A DNA stretch of 7,090 nucleotides from the NCBI GenBank assembly GCA_029778965.1, contig JAKPBL010000393.1:1-7090 (forward strand). The letters run 5' to 3'. The translations under genes and the position numbers were made by a program. The stretch comes from Bacteroidota bacterium (GTDB lineage Bacteria; Bacteroidota; Bacteroidia; Chitinophagales; Chitinophagaceae). The notes under the pieces are model-generated. The model was not told where the DNA came from. It saw only the letters and a list, made by a program, of their open reading frames with translations, and did no database searches. Positions 1 to 6,831 of this stretch are shown here, piece by piece; positions within the stretch are counted from its first letter, which is position 1; every line of letters begins with the position of its first letter.

Positions 1-232
1 CCGTGGTAAGACCTTCCCACTTCGGCATCACGAAAGCCATCGCATTGCCGACGGCAAAAAGAAAAGAGGGAAATACCAGGTCGGTAGGCGTAAAGCCGTG
101 CCAGTGGGCGTGCAGCAGAGGAGAAAACGTGGGCGCATTGTAACCGGGGGTATTCACGATGATCATGAAACAAACGGTCATGCCGCGAAATACATCAAGA
201 GCGAGGAAGCGCCCTGATTTGACAGCCTGCAT
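1..232 (-). CDS. HGSNAT/DUF5009-like membrane acyltransferase, N-terminal part (truncated by window edge)
   Basis: Reading the minus strand from an ATG at 232 gives 77 codons that run off the left edge. The N-terminus has the RFLALDVFRG signature (residues 8-17), a hydrophobic helix (about 18-28), then H41-A-H-W-H-G-F-T-P-T-D-L-V-F-P-S-F-L-F, matching the heparan-alpha-glucosaminide N-acetyltransferase family. By eye H41 aligns with the proposed catalytic His269 of human HGSNAT, whose segment reads HASWNGLTVADLVFP. Family members are multi-pass membrane proteins that acetylate an amino sugar using cytosolic acetyl-CoA; the substrate here is unknown. The frame stays open upstream to an in-frame TGA, with further ATGs at 265, 274 and 277. 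I prefer 232 because family members usually have only a few residues before the RFLALD motif. It is divergent from the oxidoreductase gene at 293. Family call is confident from the motif; the exact start is not. Confidence 0.85.
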   Translation of the reverse strand, partial: MQAVKSGRFLALDVFRGMTVCFMIIVNTPGYNAPTFSPLLHAHWHGFTPTDLVFPSFLFAVGNAMAFVMPKWEGLTT

Positions 233-292
233 TTGGGTGGGTTTTTGTGAATTTAGTAAGAACATCACATACATCATTCAGTAAATTGAACC

Positions 293-1633
293 ATGGAAAA
301 AAAATGGAGTAACCGGGACGCGCCGCAGGAAGAACTGTCGCATTATGAAGTGGAACACGAAGACGCCGACCCGATTCTATACCCCGATAACCTGCGCCGG
401 GTCGATAAACCGGTAACGGCCATTGTGATCGGTGCAGGCAAACGCGGCAATATATACGGGGGATTTGCCCTGCATTTTCCGGATCAGTTGAAGATGGTGG
501 GCGTGGCCGACCCCAATGCCATCCGGCAGGAACGGTTTGCCGCCAGTCATGGCATTCTTCCCGAAAACAGGTTCAATAACTGGGAAGATGTTTTCAAAAA
601 ACCACGTTTCGCCGACGCGGTTATCATCTGCAATCCCGACCACCTGCATTATGGCCCCTGTATTGCAGCGATGGATGCAGGCTACCATATTCTGCTGGAG
701 AAACCGATTAGTCCGCGGGAAGACGAATGCCGCGACATACTCGCCCGCAGCCGGAACAGCGACCGCATACTGGCCGTTTGCCATGTGTTGCGGTATGCGC
801 CCTATTTCCGGAAGCTGAAAGAGTTGCTGTCGAGAGAAGCCATCGGCAAAGTGCTGAGCATCCAGCACCTGGAACCGATCGAATACGTGCACATGAGCCA
901 CTCTTATGTGCGGGGCAACTGGCATAACAGCAAAACATCGGCGCCTATCATCCTGGCAAAGTCGAGTCACGACCTCGATATCCTGCGCTGGCTGATCGGC
1001 CGGCCCTGCCGTTCGGTGCATGCTTTCGGCGAAGTGGGCTGGTTCAAAGAAGAGAATGCGCCGGCGGGCAGCACCCATCGTTGCACCGATGGCTGCAAAG
1101 TGGAAAACACCTGCCCCTATTCAGCCCTCCAGATCTATTACCGCGACCGCAAACGGAATTATGTGTTCGACCTGCCGGCCGATAAAAGCCGGCAGCCGGC
1201 TTATATTCTCGATCAACTGAAAACATCCGACTACGGCCGGTGCGTGTATCGCATGGACAACGACCAGCCCGACCATTATGTGAGCACGCTGCTTTTTGAA
1301 GGTGGTATTACGGCGGCTTTTTCGCTCGAGGCGTTTACCTCTTACGAGGGTCGGCGAACGCGCATCATGGGCTCTATGGGCGATATCGTGGGCGACATGA
1401 CCGAGTTTACCATTACCCATTACCGGTCGGGAAAGCAGGAACACTGGATGGAGAAAACCGATAAGCATGGCGGGGGCGACTGGCGGCTGATGGCCGATTT
1501 TGTGCAGGCGGTGTCGAAAAATGACCCCGGACTGCTAACTTCAACCATCGATACCTCGATCGAAAGCCACCTGATGGGATTTGCCGCCGAAAAAAGCAGG
1601 AAAGAAAACGCGGTAATAGCGGTAAATCTTTAG
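293..1633 (+). CDS. Gfo/Idh/MocA-family NAD(P)-dependent oxidoreductase with Cys cluster
   Basis: A 446-residue predicted cytoplasmic dehydrogenase. After a polar 40-residue N-terminal extension comes the Rossmann strand and nucleotide-binding loop VIGAGKRG (G47, G49, G52). An aspartate (D73, in GVADP) follows the second strand, and the family EKP motif lies at 136-138, whose Lys137 is normally catalytic. SHDLDILRW (225-233) holds H226, a candidate catalytic base in the C-terminal alpha/beta domain. Residues 264-274 carry C-x3-C-x5-C (C264, C268, C274) in an insert ending CPYSA, with another Cys at 319. I have seen this Cys-rich insert in a Gfo/Idh subgroup; metal binding is plausible but unproven. 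Members oxidise or reduce sugars, inositols and related compounds; the substrate cannot be deduced. ATG 293 is the only in-frame ATG before the Rossmann fold. No clear Shine-Dalgarno is present, as is common in Bacteroidota. It is probably cotranscribed with the hydrolase 23 bases downstream. Confidence 0.93.
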   Translation: MEKKWSNRDAPQEELSHYEVEHEDADPILYPDNLRRVDKPVTAIVIGAGKRGNIYGGFALHFPDQLKMVGVADPNAIRQERFAASHGILPENRFNNWEDVFKKPRFADAVIICNPDHLHYGPCIAAMDAGYHILLEKPISPREDECRDILARSRNSDRILAVCHVLRYAPYFRKLKELLSREAIGKVLSIQHLEPIEYVHMSHSYVRGNWHNSKTSAPIILAKSSHDLDILRWLIGRPCRSVHAFGEVGWFKEENAPAGSTHRCTDGCKVENTCPYSALQIYYRDRKRNYVFDLPADKSRQPAYILDQLKTSDYGRCVYRMDNDQPDHYVSTLLFEGGITAAFSLEAFTSYEGRRTRIMGSMGDIVGDMTEFTITHYRSGKQEHWMEKTDKHGGGDWRLMADFVQAVSKNDPGLLTSTIDTSIESHLMGFAAEKSRKENAVIAVNL

Positions 1634-1656
1634 CGGGCACAGCAAAACAATGTATT

Positions 1657-2652
1657 ATGCGATACAAATGGTGGTGGATCATACTGCTTATTCTGCCGGC
1701 GGTTTATTTCGCCGGACCGCATCCCGATGCCCCCGTGTATGCAACCGCCTTGCCTGCGCCGCCTGCAGATGCAGCTTCGCTGGAACAATATGTAAAAGCG
1801 CTTGATGCAGGGCATATGCTAAAGCCTGATAACGAGGCCCGCATCGTTTGGTACGACTCACTGCAACGGCCAACCGAATATGCCCTGGTGTACCTGCACG
1901 GCTTTACCGCTTCGCAATTTGAAGGCGCCCCCACCCATACGCATATTGCCAGGCAATTCGGCGCCAACCTCTATCTCGCGCGACTGGCAGAACATGGCAT
2001 CGACACCAGCGATGCCCTGGCCAACCTGACAAGCGACGGCTACTGGGAGTCGGCCAAAGAAGCCCTGATGATCGGCAGCCGGATCGGGAAAAAAGTGATC
2101 CTGATGGGCACCAGCACGGGCGCCACCCAGGCGCTGCAACTGGCCGCCACCTATCCCGATAAGGTATACGCACTGGTATTGCTCAGTCCCAATATCGAGA
2201 TCAACGATCCGAATGCCTGGCTGCTGAACAATCCCTGGGGCCTGCAGATTGCCGAGCTGGTAAAAGGCGGCAAGTTCAACCGCGCGGCCGACGACCGGCC
2301 GGTATATAAACAATACTGGAGCAGTCCTTACCGGCTGGAAGCCGCGGTAGCGCTGGAAGAAATGCTTGAAACGACCATGCGGCCCGAATTGTTTGCCCGG
2401 GTAACACAGCCGGTATTGATGTTGTATTATTACAAAGACGCCACGCACCAGGACCCTGTGGTACGGGTGTCGGCCATGCGAAAAATGTTCGACGAACTGG
2501 GTACGCCCGATTCGCTTAAAGAGGAAAAAGCCATGCCTTTAACGGGCGATCATGTGATCGCCTCACCCTTCAAATCACAGGATGCAGCAGGGGTGGAAAA
2601 AGAGATTGCCGGTTTCCTGGCAAACCGGCTCCGGATACCGGTGGCGCAATGA
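1657..2652 (+). CDS. Membrane-anchored alpha/beta hydrolase (serine hydrolase)
   Basis: A 331-residue protein starting MRYKWWW, followed by one hydrophobic segment (about residues 5-19) with no cleavage motif I trust, so it is probably an N-terminal membrane anchor with the catalytic domain outside the inner membrane. The alpha/beta-hydrolase fold shows as VYLHGF (78-83, oxyanion-hole HG), the nucleophile elbow G-T-S153-T-G (151-155), LVLLSP (173-178) after the next strand, an acid candidate D261 in YYYKDATHQD, and the catalytic histidine H299 in TGDHV. The triad is therefore apparently complete. Such enzymes hydrolyse esters, lipids or acyl groups; nothing here fixes the substrate. It starts 23 bases after the oxidoreductase stop on the same strand, suggesting an operon. 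Its stop lies 18 bases from the stop of the convergent TM2 gene. A perfect 8-bp inverted repeat lies inside its last 15 codons. Confidence 0.9.
   Translation: MRYKWWWIILLILPAVYFAGPHPDAPVYATALPAPPADAASLEQYVKALDAGHMLKPDNEARIVWYDSLQRPTEYALVYLHGFTASQFEGAPTHTHIARQFGANLYLARLAEHGIDTSDALANLTSDGYWESAKEALMIGSRIGKKVILMGTSTGATQALQLAATYPDKVYALVLLSPNIEINDPNAWLLNNPWGLQIAELVKGGKFNRAADDRPVYKQYWSSPYRLEAAVALEEMLETTMRPELFARVTQPVLMLYYYKDATHQDPVVRVSAMRKMFDELGTPDSLKEEKAMPLTGDHVIASPFKSQDAAGVEKEIAGFLANRLRIPVAQ
2608..2629 (+). other. Perfect 8-bp inverted repeat (hairpin) in the 3' end of the hydrolase gene
   Basis: GCCGGTTT (2608-2615) and AAACCGGC (2622-2629) are exact reverse complements around a 6-base loop. A smaller CCGG-ATA-CCGG hairpin follows at 2631-2641. 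No T-run follows on either strand, so it does not look like an ordinary intrinsic terminator. It lies inside coding sequence, where codon constraints may have produced it by chance. Its position just before a tight convergent junction makes a role in slowing or ending transcription, or in protecting the mRNA 3' end, conceivable. Confidence 0.4.
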
Positions 2653-2670
2653 TGCCGCGATTGCAGGACC

Positions 2671-3018
2671 TCAGCGGCCGATCATACGGGCCGACTCATA
2701 CATTTGCTCCAGGTTGTACTCGTTGGTCATTTTCTTATAGTTGACCAGGTCATAGATGGTGCCGATCAGGCAGAGGCCGCCGGTGAACAGGTACAGTATG
2801 CCCATACCGATCTGGCCCAGCATAAAACGCTGGATGCCCGCTACCACCACGAAGCCCAGGCAGGTCATGATCAGTATCTCCTGCGGGCGTTTCCTTTTTC
2901 CGGAGTAGATCATAAAGAATTGTTGCTGCTGGCTATCGGTCATATTAGCTGTCAGCTCTTTTATGCCGGCCATTTCTTCAGGCTGAAGATCGGGCAGCGA
3001 TAGCAGGTAATTGGTCAT
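2671..3018 (-). CDS. TM2-domain membrane protein
   Basis: A 115-residue protein. A polar N-terminal part containing LPDLQPEEM and a QQQQ stretch (residues 1-40) precedes a basic KRKR patch and the TM2 domain. This has a first membrane helix at about 48-62, the signature G61-I-Q-R-F-M-L-G-Q-I-G-M-G, and a second helix at about 72-91 ending in the conserved Asp-Leu (D90-L91). TM2 proteins are small two-helix inner-membrane proteins of unsettled biochemical function. The ATG at 3018 lies inside the 3' end of the upstream DUF2752 gene (41-base overlap). A later ATG at 2973 (M16) would remove the overlap, but homologues I recall keep an LP-x-PEEM segment near their N-terminus, favouring 3018. It is the last gene of the minus-strand unit and convergent with the hydrolase gene. 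Confidence 0.9.
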   Translation of the reverse strand: MTNYLLSLPDLQPEEMAGIKELTANMTDSQQQQFFMIYSGKRKRPQEILIMTCLGFVVVAGIQRFMLGQIGMGILYLFTGGLCLIGTIYDLVNYKKMTNEYNLEQMYESARMIGR

Positions 3019-3310
3019 GCGATGGTTTTTGGCTAATGACTAAAGATACTATTCTGCCGCCTAAAATGAGAACGGCCGGTATGCCCATTTTGTGCAATTG
3101 CCACGATGAGGCGAAGTCGCCGTGCAGGGCGCGGTGCATGCTGCGGGCGAGACCGCAGCCAAAGCAGTTTTCCCAACCCAGCCGGTGAAAAAGGCAGAGA
3201 GAAGACTGCCCGGCGGCGGGATCTACAAAAAAGAAGATGAGTACAAAAGCAAAACTCCAAAAGATCGCCTCGTTGTACCTGCGCACGATGAAGCGGACCT
3301 TTTGGAGCAT
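2978..3310 (-). CDS. DUF2752 small membrane protein
   Basis: A 110-residue protein with a hydrophobic helix at about residues 15-29. It then has the DUF2752 core C39-x9-C49-F-G-C52-G-L-A-R-S-M-H-R-A-L-H-G-D-F (39-66) and a second helix at about 76-93. The family core normally reads CPxCGxTRA followed by a hydrophobic stretch and GDF; here Phe replaces the Pro after C49 and Gly the variable residue. The family's function is unknown; the Cys motif suggests redox or metal chemistry, but that is inference. It begins 14 bases after the stop of the large secreted-protein gene and its last 13 codons overlap the TM2 gene, so the three are probably cotranscribed. DUF2752 and TM2 genes often sit side by side in Bacteroidota, which supports both calls. 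The C-terminal tail after residue 94 has no family features and lies mainly in the overlap. Confidence 0.88.
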   Translation of the reverse strand: MLQKVRFIVRRYNEAIFWSFAFVLIFFFVDPAAGQSSLCLFHRLGWENCFGCGLARSMHRALHGDFASSWQLHKMGIPAVLILGGRIVSLVISQKPSHDQLPAIAARSSA

Positions 3311-3324
3311 GATGAATAGTTTAT

Positions 3325-6300
3325 TTACTGAACGACCATTTTCCGGGTGATGGTCACCTTGTCGTTGGCCGTCAGGCGGTATAAATATACGCCGGCCGCG
3401 AGATTTCCTTTGCTAAGGCTGATATTGTATTTACCCTTCATTTTTTGTCCGCTGGTCAGTTGCCTGATCGGCTTGCCGTTGATATCCATCAGCACGATCG
3501 AGACGTTCGTCGCATAAGGTACATAGTATTCTATAACAGCGGTGGTGGTGAGCGGGTTGGGATTGTTCTGCGCCAACTGGAACTGGTCGCCGCCCATCAG
3601 GGTAACCGTAATAGTATTGGAATAGGAGAAGTTTCCGTTTACGTCCACTTGCTTCAGCCTGTACTGGTAGGTACCGGGGTCGATATCCGGGTCGGTAAAG
3701 GTGTAGTACTGTACAATGGTACTGTTATAACTGCCTTTTACCTCGCCCACAGCGGTATAAACATTGCCGTCTTTGCTGCGTTCGATCACGAATTTATCGT
3801 TGATCGACTCCATGGCGGTCGACCAATTGAGGATGACATCACTGTCGTGCAACCTGCCGGTGAAGCTGAGAAAGCGAACGGGCAGGGCCTCGCAGGTGGT
3901 GGCGGAGTAAACGGTAACGGAACTCAGCGGCGCTCCTGTCTGGTTACAGTTGGCCGAATTGGTAATGCTGGTTAAGTTGTAGGTCGTGGCATTTACAGCC
4001 GCCTTGCGCTGGTACACAACATCTACCCAGTAGTTGGAAGCGTTAAGGGAGGAAGACGGTAGTACGTCGCTCGGATTCGGCCCGATATGGTACCGGCCGT
4101 TCAGCATTCCTTCCCCATCCCTCAAAGCCCATATATCACCTGATGCGCTGTACACATCGTGGGTGAAATAGTTTTGCGTGCGGGCATAATACCCGTTGCT
4201 GTGGAGCACCGTCACATAGTAAGTAGCATTGGCTGATATTTCAACGGGGGAGGAAAGGGTAGCCGTTTGCCAGCCGACGCCCGTCGGTGCGCCAAAAACG
4301 ATGTCTGCTACTTTTACGCCGGTGGATGTATAGAGTTTACCGCGATGGCTACCCGACATTTGCGATCCCCGGTAATAATACCGCAGGCCGTTAATATACC
4401 CATCATGCCCCGCACGGAAGGCCATGCCTACCTCTATAGGAGCAGGATCATTACCCGGATAGGTGGCCAATACCGTTTCTGAAACGGTTCCCTGTGTCGC
4501 GGGGTCGAAAATATGCTGGCTGTACACCGCGTTCATATCCAGGGTTGTAAACGGCTGATTCGGCTGAACACCCGTATAGGTGGTACCGTTTACCACGACT
4601 GTATACGTTCCCGGATCCACACCGGCAATGCTTAAATCAACCGGTCGGGTAGGACAAAGATTTGTGCTGCTGGCAACCAGGGTTGGACTGAGGGTGGGAC
4701 ATCCGGACGGGTTGGAAACAATAATCGTCCTGGTTAACGACGAGTTGGTACCGTCCGGGTCTTCCAGGTTGCCAAGATCGTCAAATCCCCTCACCTTGAT
4801 GGTGTAGGTACCGGTAGTAGGCGGGGTGAACGTATAGCTCCAGTTAATCGTGGAGGTGAACTGGTTATCCGGCAGGCGGTTCCAGGTGGCGCCGCCATCG
4901 ATGGAAATTTCCATCCCACCCATCCTGGCGCCATTCCCGTGGTCGGAGGATGAGCCGGATATGGTGACTGGTGTGGAGGGCGCCGAAACAAAGTTATTTG
5001 CCGGTGCCGATATGGTGGTCGTAGGCGGCGTAACATCGTTATACGCCGTTACGGAAGTCAGCCCGCCCATCAAGGTAGTGGGCATTACGCCCATTTCTGC
5101 AAAGAGGTTAACGGTAAACTGCTGCGTTGCCTGGTTTGCACTCGACGACAGACCACCTACAGGATCATGCGTTGCATCAAGGCCCCAGGCAAACTGGATC
5201 GATCCTGCACCAAATACAAGCGCGTTGCTCACCTTATTCCTAAACAACACCAGGTGATGATCTTTACCGCCTAAAGTCGTTGTTGTCAACTGCACTTTCC
5301 CGTGCGGGTATGCCCACATAAAATCGCTTCTGTCGCTGCTCCATTCGTACCCTAGCGACCCTGCCGATAAGGGATAGCTGCCATTATTAGCCAGCCCCGC
5401 AACCGGCGACTGGCGCCACAATCGTAAAGACTTGTATTTACCGGTAGCGACCATATCACCCAATGCGTCTTCCCAACTGATCTGGCCTGTCAGGGCATTT
5501 TCGGGCCGGTTTGCGTCGCTGCCTTCAGGAGCCCTCCAGAGGCCTGTCCAGATGTTGGATGGATCACAATAACCATCGCACATATTCTCGCCTATACCGT
5601 TGATCGGGGTACCCTCCTTATAAACCACCATGGTTCTGTGATTGTCTTCCCACCTGATCTTCCAGTACACTTCATTGCCGGAATAAAACGCCAGGTTAAC
5701 GCCGGCATCGGCGGCAGCCTCTACCCGGTTTCTTTCATCTAATGACCAATATTCGTCGTGTCCTACCGAAAGAAATATCTTCTGTTGGGACGGATTGATG
5801 GTTGTGTTCCCATTGTCCATATCCACATCGGTCGTATAGGTAACATCGTACCCGTTTCTTTCCAGAAAACGAATCATCGGATATTCGGCATTGAACAGCC
5901 AGTCACCGTATTCTTGGCTAGCAAAACCTGACCTTGTATAAAAGGGGCGGTTGTAGCTCAACTTATGCGCCCGCCCGTTAGGAGTTGATGTATTATAACC
6001 ATGATACGCGCTGATCCCGCCATAATGGTTATAGGCCTGCCAGGTAGCGTCGGATGTTTTGAAGAGGATTTTTGCCGACGGGTTATTTTCCCGTACAACA
6101 AACGCAATATGATTGGCAAATATTTCAGGCGTATTCTGGTCGCCCAAACGCACTATATACACACCCGGAGTGGCATCAGCCGGAATTTGCCAGGTGAAAG
6201 TAACAGACCAGTTGCCACAATCCAGCAAACCGGTGGTATTAACGTCTACACTACAATCCGGCTGCACTGACCCGCTTCCAAAAACCAGCCCTCCGCTGGC

Positions 6301-6660
6301 ATAGTTGTCAACACGCCGGGCACCCGAACCACCATACCAACCCAGCCGGTATATTTTTACTTTAAACCCCATGGGGCACTGGCTCCCGCTGCAATTGTAA
6401 CTACTCCTGATTTTGAATTGGGCGATGTCGTTTCTCAGGTAACTTATTTTATCGCTGAAACCCTCAAGGGATCCACCACCGGGGTTGTTTCCCCAATTGC
6501 CGTCAAATACATCCCATTCCGATTTCGGACTACCCGGTAGCGCATTTTCCTGCGCGATGGTCCTAAGTTGCGCCTGCGCGACAGAACAGAAAGAAATAAC
6601 AGACAAAAACAGCAGTAAGATTTTTGTCCGTGTCACGGGAATAAGGTTTCTTTTGGCCAT
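3325..6660 (-). CDS. T9SS-secreted N,N-dimethylformamidase beta-subunit-like multidomain protein
   Basis: A 1111-residue protein counted from ATG 6660. Order: signal peptide (1-30; basic MAKRNLIPVTRTK, hydrophobic core, likely cleavage AQA|Q); N,N-dimethylformamidase large-subunit-like region (about 32-535) with IYRLGWYGG (103-111), GHDEYW (300-305) and FYSGNEVYW (325-333); Ig-like domain (about 544-648); a second Ig-like module apparently split by DUF4082 (about 714-884); FN3-like domain (about 927-1021); T9SS type A sorting domain (about 1027-1111, starting FQLAQNNPNP and ending in a basic-hydrophobic tail). The characterised dimethylformamidase uses a mononuclear iron with Tyr and Glu ligands; conserved Tyr/His/Glu in GHDEYW make a metal site plausible, but I could not align it. 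The substrate is probably some C-N or amide compound, not necessarily dimethylformamide. The frame stays open upstream to ATG 6702 and TTG 6729, but only 6660 gives a normal signal peptide. It is exported to the surface or medium and leads the DUF2752/TM2 genes. Confidence 0.9.
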   Translation of the reverse strand: MAKRNLIPVTRTKILLLFLSVISFCSVAQAQLRTIAQENALPGSPKSEWDVFDGNWGNNPGGGSLEGFSDKISYLRNDIAQFKIRSSYNCSGSQCPMGFKVKIYRLGWYGGSGARRVDNYASGGLVFGSGSVQPDCSVDVNTTGLLDCGNWSVTFTWQIPADATPGVYIVRLGDQNTPEIFANHIAFVVRENNPSAKILFKTSDATWQAYNHYGGISAYHGYNTSTPNGRAHKLSYNRPFYTRSGFASQEYGDWLFNAEYPMIRFLERNGYDVTYTTDVDMDNGNTTINPSQQKIFLSVGHDEYWSLDERNRVEAAADAGVNLAFYSGNEVYWKIRWEDNHRTMVVYKEGTPINGIGENMCDGYCDPSNIWTGLWRAPEGSDANRPENALTGQISWEDALGDMVATGKYKSLRLWRQSPVAGLANNGSYPLSAGSLGYEWSSDRSDFMWAYPHGKVQLTTTTLGGKDHHLVLFRNKVSNALVFGAGSIQFAWGLDATHDPVGGLSSSANQATQQFTVNLFAEMGVMPTTLMGGLTSVTAYNDVTPPTTTISAPANNFVSAPSTPVTISGSSSDHGNGARMGGMEISIDGGATWNRLPDNQFTSTINWSYTFTPPTTGTYTIKVRGFDDLGNLEDPDGTNSSLTRTIIVSNPSGCPTLSPTLVASSTNLCPTRPVDLSIAGVDPGTYTVVVNGTTYTGVQPNQPFTTLDMNAVYSQHIFDPATQGTVSETVLATYPGNDPAPIEVGMAFRAGHDGYINGLRYYYRGSQMSGSHRGKLYTSTGVKVADIVFGAPTGVGWQTATLSSPVEISANATYYVTVLHSNGYYARTQNYFTHDVYSASGDIWALRDGEGMLNGRYHIGPNPSDVLPSSSLNASNYWVDVVYQRKAAVNATTYNLTSITNSANCNQTGAPLSSVTVYSATTCEALPVRFLSFTGRLHDSDVILNWSTAMESINDKFVIERSKDGNVYTAVGEVKGSYNSTIVQYYTFTDPDIDPGTYQYRLKQVDVNGNFSYSNTITVTLMGGDQFQLAQNNPNPLTTTAVIEYYVPYATNVSIVLMDINGKPIRQLTSGQKMKGKYNISLSKGNLAAGVYLYRLTANDKVTITRKMVVQ

Positions 6661-6758
6661 AATGGCAGGGATAAAAGTTTTTTCGTGGTTGATGGTGCAC
6701 ATAAAAAAAGTATAACAAAGGGTAAGCAAACCAAGGTCATTGGCTCTTCAACAGGAAA

Positions 6759-6795
6759 CAGACAGCGATTTTTCGGGGGATTTCAGACAGCGATT
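6759..6795. repeat. 12-base direct repeat CAGACAGCGATT, two copies 25 bases apart
   Basis: Exact copies at 6759-6770 and 6784-6795, start-to-start spacing 25 bases. The right copy lies directly downstream (minus-strand sense) of the -7 box at 6800-6807 and covers the predicted transcription start; the left copy lies in the 5' leader. The arrangement fits a tandem operator, for example for an AraC-type protein whose sites are often direct repeats, but no binding evidence exists. A small duplication without function is the alternative. Confidence 0.6.
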
Positions 6796-6799
6796 GCCA

Positions 6800-6831
6800 C
6801 AAATGTAACAAGCAGGCGCTATAGATGCAAT
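6800..6831 (-). promoter_or_regulatory. Bacteroidota promoter for the secreted-protein operon
   Basis: On the minus strand, TACATTTG (6807-6800) matches the Bacteroidota -7 consensus TAnnTTTG at all six fixed positions. ATTG (6831-6828), one mismatch from the -33 box TTTG, lies 20 bases upstream, which is the normal spacing. Transcription should start near 6793-6796, giving a leader of about 135 bases to the ATG at 6660. Confidence 0.65.

Noticed and set aside
233..292. Promoter boxes in the divergent gap between acyltransferase and oxidoreductase
   Set aside because: TTTG occurs near 244-247, but no TAnnTTTG box follows at the right spacing on either strand, so no promoter is called.
377..1078. 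Long 233-codon open frame antisense to the oxidoreductase gene
   Set aside because: It lies wholly opposite a well-supported gene, its translation shows no recognisable domain, and open antisense frames are expected in GC-rich coding DNA.
1174..1201. Clustered GCCGGC palindromes in the oxidoreductase gene as a possible repeat element
   Set aside because: They encode ordinary codons of the gene in GC-rich sequence and do not recur as a unit elsewhere in the window.
1858..2448. 196-codon open frame antisense to the hydrolase gene
   Set aside because: No family features; the opposite strand carries a complete hydrolase with a Ser-Asp-His triad.
2654..2678. GCCGC...GCGGC inverted repeat between the convergent genes as a bidirectional terminator
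   Set aside because: Only a 5-bp stem with a 15-base loop and no T-run on either side.
2978..3018. Frameshift or split gene joining DUF2752 and TM2
   Set aside because: Each frame holds a complete, separately known family with its own start and stop, so an overlap of two genes explains it better.
3445..3975. 176-codon plus-strand frame opposite the FN3/T9SS part of the secreted protein
   Set aside because: Low-complexity translation without domain signatures, fully inside a coherent gene on the minus strand.
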